This document shows positions 9,347 to 16,227 of a DNA stretch of 37,984 nucleotides, one piece after another. Source of the DNA: Gemmatimonadota bacterium. GTDB taxonomy: Bacteria; Gemmatimonadota; Gemmatimonadetes; Gemmatimonadales; Gemmatimonadaceae. The number at the start of each line of letters is the position of its first letter. Position 1 is the first letter of the stretch. Under the pieces are notes generated by a model. The model was given only the letters and a program-made list of their open reading frames with translations, was not told the origin of the DNA and did no database searches. The translations under genes and the position numbers were made by a program. The stretch is taken from NCBI GenBank assembly GCA_023249305.1, contig JAHFCU010000022.1, positions 1 to 37,984 of the forward strand, in the 5' to 3' direction.

Positions 9347-10188
9347 TTGCGCGATCGCTCGTCGTGATGGCTTCGATGCTCGTCGGCATCGCATCGCCCG
9401 TGCGCGGGCAGGAAGTCCTCACTCTCGCACGCGCCGACGGGCAGGTGCTGCGCCTCAAGCCGTACGCCCCGGCCGGCACATGCCGCGGCATTGCGATTCT
9501 CTCGCACGGTGCGGGCGGATCCGAGGACGGGCTCGCTTATCTGGCTGAGGCCATGGCGCGAAACGGCTATCTCGCAGCGGTCATCGGGCATCAGGAGAGC
9601 GGCCGCCGCGCGCTGCGTCGTCGCATCATCGGCAGTGGGATTCGCGGCGGGCTCACCGGCCTCGTCGGCGACACAACTGCATACGCGGGCCGTCTCATGG
9701 ACGTCGCGGCCGCGCGGCAATGGGCGAGCGCGCGATGCCCCGGAAAGGAATCCGTGCTGCTCGGTCATTCGATGGGGGCGGCCACGGTGATGATCGAAGC
9801 CGGGGCGCGTAACAGCTTCGGTGTGCGCGGCGTGAACGGGTTCGATGCGTACGTGGCGCTCTCGCCTCAGGGGGCGGGATTGATTTTCCCAGCCAACGCG
9901 TGGAGCGAGCTGCGCAAGCCGGTGCTCACTATCACCGGCACCCGCGACACCGAGCTTGGCGGTTCTAGCTGGGAGACGCGCAAGGAACCGTTTGCGAACA
10001 TGCCGCCCGGCTGCAAATGGCTCGCAGTAATCGCCGGCGCGACACACATGGACCTCGGCGGGCGCGGCACGTCTCGCCGCGCGCAGGAGTTGGCGGCGCG
10101 GATGGTCCACACGTTTCTCGACGGTGCGCGCGCAGGCAATTGCGCGGCACCCCCATATGAGCCGGGGATAGACGTGCAAGTGAAGTGA
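9343..10188 (+). CDS. Exported alpha/beta hydrolase
   Basis: 281 aa from GTG 9343, which overlaps the preceding TGA (GTGA). It has a signal peptide (SLVVMASMLVGIASPVRGQ, cleavage near residue 22). Hydrolase features are ILSHGAGGSEDGLAYLAEAM (oxyanion strand), nucleophile elbow LLGHSMGAAT, an acid in ITGTRDTELGG and a histidine in AGATHMDLGG. It resembles the dienelactone-hydrolase/platelet-activating-factor-acetylhydrolase-like group of exported hydrolases. Four cysteines suggest periplasmic disulfides. The substrate is unknown; its operon partners are an Ig-domain protease and a lipoprotein, suggesting a role at the cell envelope or outside the cell. Confidence 0.78.
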   Translation: MIARSLVVMASMLVGIASPVRGQEVLTLARADGQVLRLKPYAPAGTCRGIAILSHGAGGSEDGLAYLAEAMARNGYLAAVIGHQESGRRALRRRIIGSGIRGGLTGLVGDTTAYAGRLMDVAAARQWASARCPGKESVLLGHSMGAATVMIEAGARNSFGVRGVNGFDAYVALSPQGAGLIFPANAWSELRKPVLTITGTRDTELGGSSWETRKEPFANMPPGCKWLAVIAGATHMDLGGRGTSRRAQELAARMVHTFLDGARAGNCAAPPYEPGIDVQVK

Positions 10189-10307
10189 TGCTCACCCCTC
10201 GCGTCGCCCTGCGCCAGGCTCGACTGAACGTACTCCACCGGCAGGCGCTCCCTTAGATTTCTGGCACCCCCGCGCGCGCTGTGCGCCCTCGCCGGAGACC
10301 GCCCATC

Positions 10308-12410
10308 GTGGACGCCTCGCTTCAGCCGTTCTTCCACCCCGCCGGGATCGCCGTCATCGGCGCATCGCGCGACCCGGCGAAGCTGGGTTTCGGCGTCGCA
10401 CGTAACCTCACGCAGTCGGGCTACCCGGGCGTGATCCACCTCGTGAACCCGCGCGGTGGTGAGTTGATGGGGCGTTCCGTGCATCGCGACGTCGCGAGCG
10501 TACCCGATCCGGTGGACCTCGCGGTCGTCGTCGTCCCCGCCGCGGCAGTACCCGACGCCCTCCGTGCCTGCGGCGCACGTGGCATCCGCGCAGCGATCAT
10601 CGCGTCTGGCGGATTCCGCGAAGTCGGCGCCGAGGGCGCCGCCCTCGAAGCGCGCGTCGGAGAGATCGCTCGTGAACTTGACATGCGCATCGTCGGGCCC
10701 AACTGCATCGGCCTGCTCGACACGCATCTCCCGCTCGACACCACGTTCCTCGCGCCACCGCCGCCGGTCCCGGGCGATGTCGCGTTCATTTCGCACTCGG
10801 GCGCGATCTGTGCGGCAGTGATTGACTGGGCCAGCGGTCAAGGGTTTGGCCTGTCGCGCCTCGTCAGCCTCGGCAACCAAACTGATGTCTGTGAGACCGA
10901 CGTCCTCGCCCCTGTGGCCAGCGACCGGTATACGCGCGTCCTCACGCTGTATCTCGAAGGCATTCGCGATGGCCGCCGCTTCATTGAGCAGGCGGGCCTT
11001 GTCACACGCGACAAGCCCGTCGTCGCGCTTAAGGTGGGGCGCTTCGCCGCCGGCCAGCGCGCCGTCGCTTCACATACCGGTGCGCTCGCCGGGCAAGAGG
11101 CGGCCTACAACGCTGCCTTCCAGCGCGCCGGCGTGATCCGCGCCGAGACCAACGAGGAGATGTTCGACTGGGCCCGCGCGCTCGCGTGGTGCCCGCTCCC
11201 CGCGCGCCGCGAGATCGCGGTGCTCACCAACGCCGGTGGTCCCGGTGTCGTCGCCGCCGACGCGGTCGAGGCGCTCGGTTTGCCGCTCGCGGCGCTCGCT
11301 GACGCGACCGTCGCCCGCCTGCGCGGTGTCCTCCCCGCCGCGGCCAGCGTCCACAACCCCGTGGACATGCTCGCTTCCGCCGGGCCGCGCGAATACAGCG
11401 AGTGCCTTGCTGCGCTTGTCGCCGATGAGCAAGTCGGCGCCGTGATGGTCATCATGCCGCCGCCCCCCACGCACAGCGCGGAGTCCGTCTGCGAGGCGCT
11501 CGTGCCCATCATCCGCGCCTCATCGAAGCCCGTCGTCGTCTCACTGATGGGCGAGAACCTCGTGCGCCGCGCGAGCGCGGTGCTGCGCGCGGAACACATT
11601 CCCGACTATCGGTTCCCCGAGCGCGCCGCGAGCGCCCTGGCCACGCTCGTGCGCCGCGCGGCGTTCGTCGCCACGCCTGTACCCGAGCCGGTGCGCTTTC
11701 CCGACGTCCGCGCCGCCGAGGCGCGCGCGGTGCTCGATCACGCCGCCGCAGGCTTCCTGCCGCAAGACGATGTGGCGCGCGTCCTCAGCGCGTATGGCAT
11801 TGACCTGCCGCGCATCGCACTCGCGTCCACGGCAGACGATGCCGTGGCCGCGGCGGCGCAACTCGGCTTCCCGGTCGCGCTCAAGGTCGCGTCGCCCGAT
11901 ATCCCGCACAAATCCGACGTCGGCGGCGTGCTCCTTGGCCTGAGCGATGCCGACGCCGTGCGCGCCGGATTCGTCGCGGTGCAGGCCAACGCGCGGCGTG
12001 CGCATCCGCTGGCACGGCTCGACGGCGTGCACGTACAACACATGCTTCCCGAAGGACAGGAAGTCATCGTCGGGGCGGTGCAAGATCCACAGTTTGGCGC
12101 GCTCGTGATGTTCGGCGCCGGCGGCACCGAGGTTGAGGGCGTGAAGGACGTCGCCTTTGCGCTTGCGCCACTCCCGCGCACTGAAGCAGACGCAATGCTC
12201 GACGGCACTTGGGCTGGCCGCAAGCTCCGCGGGTTCCGCCAGGTGCCACGGGCCGACCGCGACGCTGCCGTGGACGCGCTGCTGCGGCTCGGGCAACTGG
12301 TCGCCGAGCATCCGAGAATCGTCGAGGTGGAGATCAACCCTCTTCGCGTTCGGCCGGAAGGTCTCGGCGCGGTGGCTGTGGATGTGCGGCTGCGCCTGCA
12401 CCGCGATTAA
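10308..12410 (+). CDS. Acyl-CoA synthetase (NDP-forming), fused alpha-beta type
   Basis: About 700 aa from GTG 10308; GTG 10281 would add nine basic residues not typical of the family. Domain order is a CoA-binding Rossmann domain (GIAVIGASRDPAKLGFG), two succinyl-CoA-synthetase-like flavodoxin-fold domains, and a C-terminal ATP-grasp domain (about residues 480-700). The phospho-histidine is H256 in ASHTGALAG. The ATP-grasp part has FPVALKVASPDIPHKSDVGG, FGAGGTEVEGVKDVAFALAP and EVEINPLRV. The enzyme converts an acyl-CoA, ADP (or GDP) and phosphate to the acid, CoA and ATP, as in ADP-forming acetate-CoA ligase and protein-acetyltransferase-like Pat homologues. No GNAT domain is present, so a metabolic role is more likely than protein acetylation. 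Confidence 0.88.
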   Translation: MDASLQPFFHPAGIAVIGASRDPAKLGFGVARNLTQSGYPGVIHLVNPRGGELMGRSVHRDVASVPDPVDLAVVVVPAAAVPDALRACGARGIRAAIIASGGFREVGAEGAALEARVGEIARELDMRIVGPNCIGLLDTHLPLDTTFLAPPPPVPGDVAFISHSGAICAAVIDWASGQGFGLSRLVSLGNQTDVCETDVLAPVASDRYTRVLTLYLEGIRDGRRFIEQAGLVTRDKPVVALKVGRFAAGQRAVASHTGALAGQEAAYNAAFQRAGVIRAETNEEMFDWARALAWCPLPARREIAVLTNAGGPGVVAADAVEALGLPLAALADATVARLRGVLPAAASVHNPVDMLASAGPREYSECLAALVADEQVGAVMVIMPPPPTHSAESVCEALVPIIRASSKPVVVSLMGENLVRRASAVLRAEHIPDYRFPERAASALATLVRRAAFVATPVPEPVRFPDVRAAEARAVLDHAAAGFLPQDDVARVLSAYGIDLPRIALASTADDAVAAAAQLGFPVALKVASPDIPHKSDVGGVLLGLSDADAVRAGFVAVQANARRAHPLARLDGVHVQHMLPEGQEVIVGAVQDPQFGALVMFGAGGTEVEGVKDVAFALAPLPRTEADAMLDGTWAGRKLRGFRQVPRADRDAAVDALLRLGQLVAEHPRIVEVEINPLRVRPEGLGAVAVDVRLRLHRD

Positions 12411-12445
12411 TTATCGCGCCGCGAACCACTCCCACTTGTGAAGCG

Positions 12446-12730
12446 ATGCCCACGAAGCTGAAGCGCGGCTACACAAATTCCACCACCCAGGAATGGGTTC
12501 CTGCCTCCGAGGTCATCCGTGAGGTTGACGGGATGATCGTGCGTCTCACGGTGCACGGAATCTTCCTGAAGGAGAAGGGCCGCCGCCTTGAGATGGGACC
12601 GTTCGACTACGCCACGCTATATCGCGACGCGGTGCAGCACGATAACGGCCTCGCGCCGATCAAGCCGCGCAAGGGACGTTCGAAAGTCACGGTATCGCGC
12701 GGGCTGCTCGCGACTCGGCGCGGCCGCTAA
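12446..12730 (+). CDS. Hypothetical protein, 94 aa
   Basis: A small basic protein with a lysine/arginine-rich N-terminus and C-terminus (KPRKGRSKVTVSRG, ending TRRGR) and a central segment that alternates strand-like residues (GMIVRLTVHGIFLKEKGRRL). It has no membrane segment or signal. The basic ends suggest nucleic-acid or ribosome contact, but I recognise no family. It begins 36 bp after the acyl-CoA synthetase stop and could be in its transcript. Normal codon use and a clean ATG make it likely to be real. Confidence 0.55.
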   Translation: MPTKLKRGYTNSTTQEWVPASEVIREVDGMIVRLTVHGIFLKEKGRRLEMGPFDYATLYRDAVQHDNGLAPIKPRKGRSKVTVSRGLLATRRGR

Positions 12731-12741
12731 GGTCCGACGGA

Positions 12742-12757
12742 GCGCCGTTCTCGGCGC
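12742..12757. terminator. Small GC hairpin between convergent genes
   Basis: GCGCCG and CGGCGC with a TTCT loop form a perfect 6-bp hairpin in the 39-bp gap between the convergent genes ending at 12730 and 12770. There is no T-run, so intrinsic termination is only possible, not clear. Confidence 0.35.
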
Positions 12758-12769
12758 GACTCCGGTCAC

Positions 12770-13483
12770 TCAATCAAGTCGGCGGAACGCACGCCGCGGC
12801 GGAAAGCCAACGAGTTCCTCCACCGTGAGCCCATCGCGGGCGTAGGCGCCGGCGTAGAGCTGCGAGGCCAACAACGCCTCGGGGCCGCGACCATATTCAT
12901 GGTGATAGCCTGCCACTTCGCCAACCCGCAGGCGCATGGCGAGGGATTCGATTTCGCGCAGGCAGGCGACGCTCGCCGCCGGCACCGCGCCGAGTCGAAG
13001 CGGTAGCTCTCTCCGGCGGCGCGCCCAGAGATCCCGCACGTCGCGACGAAACGCGACGCTTACGCCGAGCGCGCTGAGCATCAGGCGCCACAGGTTGGCG
13101 AACACCGAATCCGAAAAGTGCGACCAGCTCGCCAGCTGCACGCGCGCCTGGTCGGCCGCGGCGAGTTCGGCGCGTACGGCGTCTGCGTCGTACCACGCGC
13201 TGATCGTGTGCGCGGTGATGCGCTTGGACGCAGCGGTGGGATGCAACACCGGAGCGGCCGCGGTTAAGTCAGCGCCGCCGTCATAGCTCTCGAGTTCCGT
13301 CTCAAGCAGGATGAGCACGTACTCGTGTTGGGCGAGCAGACGAGGAATAGCGTGCCGAAGCCAGACCGTGTCCACCGGACTGTCGGCTGCGGACAGGCCG
13401 ATGAAGCACCGTCCCGCGGCCACGACATTTCGCGGGAACAGTCCTTCGTCGAAGGCGGATGGTTCGCTGACTGACAAGTGCAT
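12770..13483 (-). CDS. Divergent cyclodipeptide-synthase (CDPS)-like protein
   Basis: A 237-aa protein matching the CDPS fold in order and spacing. Residues 26-35 (CFIGLSAADS) correspond to the catalytic-serine motif GISxxNS, with D where the NYQ subfamily has N. The region ASWSHFSDS with FRRDVRDL (about 118-152) resembles the V-x-R-W-S-D and F-R-x-D segments. CLREIESLAM (174-183) aligns with the Y-x-x-x-E catalytic helix but has Ala/Cys instead of the first Tyr. EYGRGPEALLASQLYAGAY (196-214) matches the terminal Y202-containing segment. CDPSs use two aminoacyl-tRNAs to make diketopiperazines. With the tyrosine missing, chemistry may differ or be lost. No P450 or oxidase tailoring gene is adjacent. 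The alignment is by eye; a remote class I aaRS-like fold of other function remains possible. Confidence 0.5.
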   Translation of the reverse strand: MHLSVSEPSAFDEGLFPRNVVAAGRCFIGLSAADSPVDTVWLRHAIPRLLAQHEYVLILLETELESYDGGADLTAAAPVLHPTAASKRITAHTISAWYDADAVRAELAAADQARVQLASWSHFSDSVFANLWRLMLSALGVSVAFRRDVRDLWARRRRELPLRLGAVPAASVACLREIESLAMRLRVGEVAGYHHEYGRGPEALLASQLYAGAYARDGLTVEELVGFPPRRAFRRLD

Positions 13484-13583
13484 TGGCTTGAAGGGCGCTC
13501 GGCGCGCGATGTGCCATGGGGGAGATTGGGACCATGCGTGCCAACCGCATAGAAGCTAGTACCTGCCTGCCAGAATTGCTATC

Positions 13584-13596
13584 ACGCCATGTAACG
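13584..13596 (+). promoter_or_regulatory. Operator-like motif, copy 1 (ACGCCATGTAACG)
   Basis: This 13-mer lies in the 170-bp gap between the divergent CDPS-like gene and the TPR-protein gene. It recurs with one change each at 15061-15073 and 15081-15093, beside the AraC-type regulator gene. A weaker relative, CAATGTGTAACAG, is at 13633-13645. It could be the binding site of the nearby regulator; this is inference. Confidence 0.45.
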
Positions 13597-13653
13597 GCTC
13601 TTCGGATCGTTGACGATTGACGCGATAAGTGACAATGTGTAACAGTTGATGTA

Positions 13654-14850
13654 ATGAGTCGTTTCCGCATTGCCGTCGTGTCCGTCACGCCGCGTTCACC
13701 ACTGGATCCGCATGCCATGACCGCCGCCCGGGACCTTGATGGTCTCACCCTGATGTGCGACGTACTCAGCGCCTACCGGCGCGACCTTGAGCGCACACCC
13801 GACGTCATCACGTTCGGCACGCAGGACGAGCGCTGGTTGCGTGAGGCGCTCCGCGTCGAGCGTCTCGTAAGTCAGTCGGACGCGCGGCATCCGCGCCAAC
13901 TGTCTCGGCTCAGCACCCAGCCTCTGTTTCGTGGTCCGCGCCTGCTGGCTCTGGCCGAGCAAATGGAGGCCGCCGGTGCCCTGACTCTCGCGTTCGCGAC
14001 GCTCGCGAGCGCCCGGCGCGTCTGGGAGCGAAGCGACGTCGAGAGTTGCGGGATTGCGATCTTCCGCCAGGCGCGGATCTGCCGAACGTCCGGAGCAACG
14101 CACGCCGCGGCGCACCACTACGCATTTCTGTATTCGTACGCCACGCGACACCGGCTCCCCGAGCTTCGCGGCCGAGCGCTGGTCGGCCAAGGCTTGCTCG
14201 TGGCGCTCGAAGGGAATCCGGCGGCCGGCTGCCGCTGGTATGCGAAGGCGCGCAGCGTGTCGGGCGGTCATCCCGTAGCTTCCGCCGTCGCGTATCACGC
14301 GGAGATGAACGCCGCGCTCAGCATGGGCGATCACTCCGCCGCGCTGGTGGCCGGCTGGCACGCGCTCGAGACTGGCGCGCTCGGGCGTTACGATGAGGCA
14401 GGTGTTCTCGTGAACCTGGCCTCTCTTGCGCTGCGCGCGGGGCACGCTGGCGCCGCGCTGATGACGTGCCGTCGCGCCATCCGCCGGTGCTCGCACCCGC
14501 GCGTCCGGCTCGGGGCGTTCGCCAAGGGCGCGATGGCGGCCGCAGCGCTCGGTCGCGCGAGGCAGGTGGAACGGTTCGCCTCACAGCTCATCGGTGTGGC
14601 GGCGCGCGTCAGCGTGCCGTTCGAGGAGCTCGAGGCGCGCAGTGAACTGGCCGAAGCGTTTGTCCTCGTCGGCGCCGAAGAACGGGCGCGTCGGTTGGCG
14701 CGCAGCGCCAAGGCCGACGCGCAGAACCACGGGTTCGCAACCGTCATCCAGCGTTGCGACCGGGTCCTGCGCGCCACGCAACCGGCCGTGCCACTGCTTA
14801 CGCTGTCTACCGCCGCGCAGCGGGTCGTTGCGGAGCTCGCGGCGGCCTGA
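13654..14850 (+). CDS. TPR-repeat protein, possible peptide or signal sensor
   Basis: 398 aa, predicted all-helical from about residue 90 onward. Repeated A-x-x-x-G/A-x-x-x-A-L-x-x helix pairs typify tetratricopeptide repeats (for example LALAEQMEAAGALTLAFATL, GALGRYDEAGVLVNLASLAL, ARSELAEAFVLVGAEERARR). There is no HTH, kinase or membrane segment. The N-terminal 60 residues are not repeat-like. ATG 13717 is an alternative start. It is convergent with a 42-aa lipoprotein gene (18 bp apart) and close to an AraC-type regulator. TPR proteins bind peptides or partner proteins; here the neighbours suggest a signalling role, but no direct function can be assigned. Confidence 0.7.
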   Translation: MSRFRIAVVSVTPRSPLDPHAMTAARDLDGLTLMCDVLSAYRRDLERTPDVITFGTQDERWLREALRVERLVSQSDARHPRQLSRLSTQPLFRGPRLLALAEQMEAAGALTLAFATLASARRVWERSDVESCGIAIFRQARICRTSGATHAAAHHYAFLYSYATRHRLPELRGRALVGQGLLVALEGNPAAGCRWYAKARSVSGGHPVASAVAYHAEMNAALSMGDHSAALVAGWHALETGALGRYDEAGVLVNLASLALRAGHAGAALMTCRRAIRRCSHPRVRLGAFAKGAMAAAALGRARQVERFASQLIGVAARVSVPFEELEARSELAEAFVLVGAEERARRLARSAKADAQNHGFATVIQRCDRVLRATQPAVPLLTLSTAAQRVVAELAAA

Positions 14851-14868
14851 TGCAAGACTACACGAGGC

Positions 14869-14997
14869 TCAGTTCCAGGGAATGGTGTCGTGCGTGCGGC
14901 TGTGGTCGGACGGCGCGGTCGGCAGCGTGTGGCAGGCAGACAAGGTTCCGAGCAGCAGGGCGACGAGCAGGACACGGGCGATGAACGGGCGTGACAT
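14869..14997 (-). CDS. 42-aa lipoprotein
   Basis: The N-terminal part (SRPFIARVLLVALLLGTLSAC) is an excellent lipoprotein signal with lipobox LSAC. Only about 20 residues follow the cysteine (HTLPTAPSDHSRTHDTIPWN). The start is well supported by GGAGA nine bases upstream of ATG 14997. It is convergent with the TPR gene and divergent from the AraC-type regulator gene, whose operator-like repeats lie in the shared 95-bp gap. So short a mature part suggests a peptide released or displayed at the envelope, or an entericidin-like small lipoprotein; neither is proven. Confidence 0.7.
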   Translation of the reverse strand: MSRPFIARVLLVALLLGTLSACHTLPTAPSDHSRTHDTIPWN

Positions 14998-15060
14998 GAT
15001 CGAGTCTCCGGAAGAAGGGGTCTCCTTCACGAGTAGCCGCCCGGTGCCCTGCCTGCTAAC

Positions 15061-15073
15061 ACGCCATGTCACG
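15061..15073 (+). promoter_or_regulatory. Operator-like motif, copy 2 (ACGCCATGTCACG)
   Basis: It differs at one base from the copy at 13584 and lies 20 bp, about two helical turns, from copy 3. It sits in the divergent gap between the 42-aa lipoprotein and the AraC-type regulator. Confidence 0.45.
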
Positions 15074-15080
15074 AACTATT

Positions 15081-15093
15081 ACGCTATGTAACG
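15081..15093 (+). promoter_or_regulatory. Operator-like motif, copy 3 (ACGCTATGTAACG)
   Basis: It differs at one base from the copy at 13584. Its last base is the first base of the GTG 15093 start chosen for the regulator gene. The in-phase pair of copies 2 and 3 fits cooperative binding of a dimeric AraC-type protein, suggesting autoregulation. Confidence 0.45.
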
Positions 15094-15881
15094 TGGACCG
15101 CGATTTTCGCTCAATTCTGCTCATCGGCACCGCCGGCGATCCTCCGGGCTGGCTCGCGCAGGGCGCGCCTGTCGGCACGTCGATCGTATGCCGCGCGAGC
15201 GTCGCCGAGGCGCGCGCCGAGCTTGAGCGCCGGGAGGTGCGGTTGCTCCTCTCGCCGCTGCGGGATGACGAGGGCAGCGACCTCGCGCTCCTGATTGAAG
15301 GCGTGGTTCGGCAGCGCTACGGCGTGGGGGTCGTCGGCCTCGCGTCGCGTCTGCGCGGCCACCCCGACGACTTGCTGCGCCTCGCGCGGAGCGGCGTGCA
15401 TGCGCTGCTCTTCGACGAAGATCGGCGCGCGTCGATCGTGGTGCGCCGCACGCTAATCGAAGCGTCGACGCGTTGCCGCAGCCAGACCTTCTGGGGCGAC
15501 GTCGCACCGGTCACACCCGAACGGGTACGACCAATCGTCGCGTACGGATTGCGGCATTCACATGAACCGCTCACGGTCGACGCTGTTGCTCGAGCGTTGG
15601 GGCTGCACCGCAAGACCCTCGCCGAGCGTTGCTCATTGTCGGGCAGCCTCCCGCCACAGCTAATGCTCGGGTGGTGCCGGCTGCTCGCCGCCGCCGTGCT
15701 GCTGGAGGATCGCGGTCGCTTGGTGGATCATGTCGCGCTGGAGCTCTACTTCGCGAGCGGAACGGCGTTTCGCAACATGCTCAAGCGCTACACGGGCCTC
15801 TCACCGGCCGAACTACGCGCCAAGGGAGCGATCACCGAGTTGAGTCGCCGGTTCCGCCGCGCTCTGGCACGCGTGGGTTGA
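15093..15881 (+). CDS. AraC-type regulator with degenerate receiver-like N-terminal domain
   Basis: 262 aa from GTG 15093. ATG 15066 is also open but would place the paired repeats inside the coding region. Residues 1-130 resemble a receiver fold (SILLIGTAGDP, VRLLLSPLRDDEG, GVGVVGLASRL, SGVHALLFDE) but lack the Asp-Asp/Asp/Lys phosphorylation set. The C-terminal part (about 155-255) has two helix-turn-helix units of AraC/XylS type: LTVDAVARALGLHRKTLAER, then the second unit with VALELYFASGTAFRNMLKRY and TGLSPAELRAKG. It is likely a DNA-binding regulator that acts without phosphorylation. It lies beside operator-like repeats that recur near the TPR and CDPS-like genes, suggesting a local regulon. 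Confidence 0.78.
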   Translation: MDRDFRSILLIGTAGDPPGWLAQGAPVGTSIVCRASVAEARAELERREVRLLLSPLRDDEGSDLALLIEGVVRQRYGVGVVGLASRLRGHPDDLLRLARSGVHALLFDEDRRASIVVRRTLIEASTRCRSQTFWGDVAPVTPERVRPIVAYGLRHSHEPLTVDAVARALGLHRKTLAERCSLSGSLPPQLMLGWCRLLAAAVLLEDRGRLVDHVALELYFASGTAFRNMLKRYTGLSPAELRAKGAITELSRRFRRALARVG

Positions 15882-15959
15882 CGAGCGGAGACCATCGGCG
15901 CCCGCTGTCCACACGCGGTCGCGCACAATGATTCAGTCCAAGGGCACCGCACCCTGATC

Positions 15960-16012
15960 GCACGCGGACGCCGCGTGCCTTGTACCCCGGGGGCTGGCCC
16001 CCTAGCTTTCCC
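15960..16012 (+). terminator. Two consecutive hairpins downstream of the regulator gene
   Basis: GCACGCGG/CCGCGTGC (15960-15978) and GGGGGC/GCCCCC (15989-16002, followed by TAGCTTTC) form two GC stems between the regulator stop and tRNA-Arg. They probably end the regulator transcript; the T-tracts are short. Confidence 0.4.
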
Positions 16013-16033
16013 TTCCCCGCCCGTGCGGGGCGC

Positions 16034-16107
16034 GCGCGAGTAGCTCAGCTGGATAGAGCGTCGGCCTCCGGAGCCGAAGGTCGTGGGTTCGAATCCCGCC
16101 TCGCGCA
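16034..16107 (+). tRNA. tRNA-Arg (anticodon CCG)
   Basis: A complete 74-nt cloverleaf: acceptor GCGCGAG pairs with CTCGCGC, the D arm is GCTC/GAGC, the anticodon arm is TCGGC-CTCCGGA-GCCGA with anticodon CCG, the variable loop is AGGTC and the T arm is GTGGG-TTCGAAT-CCCGC. The discriminator is A and CCA is not encoded, so a CCA-adding enzyme is needed. It reads CGG arginine codons, common in this GC-rich genome. Confidence 0.95.
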
Positions 16108-16165
16108 TCCCCTCCCTTCCCGTCGGCCCGAGCCCATGCGCTCGCCCGGGACCAGCCGTGAATCC

Positions 16166-16190
16166 GCTCCCTCCTCGCTTCGGGAGCTTT
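16166..16190 (+). promoter_or_regulatory. Leader hairpin upstream of rho
   Basis: GCTCCC (16166-16171) and GGGAGC (16182-16187), followed by TTTCCCCC, form a hairpin 38 bp before the rho start. It could end the tRNA-Arg transcript or act as an attenuator in the rho leader; rho genes are often autoregulated. The role is inference. Confidence 0.35.
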
Positions 16191-16227
16191 CCCCCGCACC
16201 CCGCACGCGTTCCTCATTCCCTCGTTC

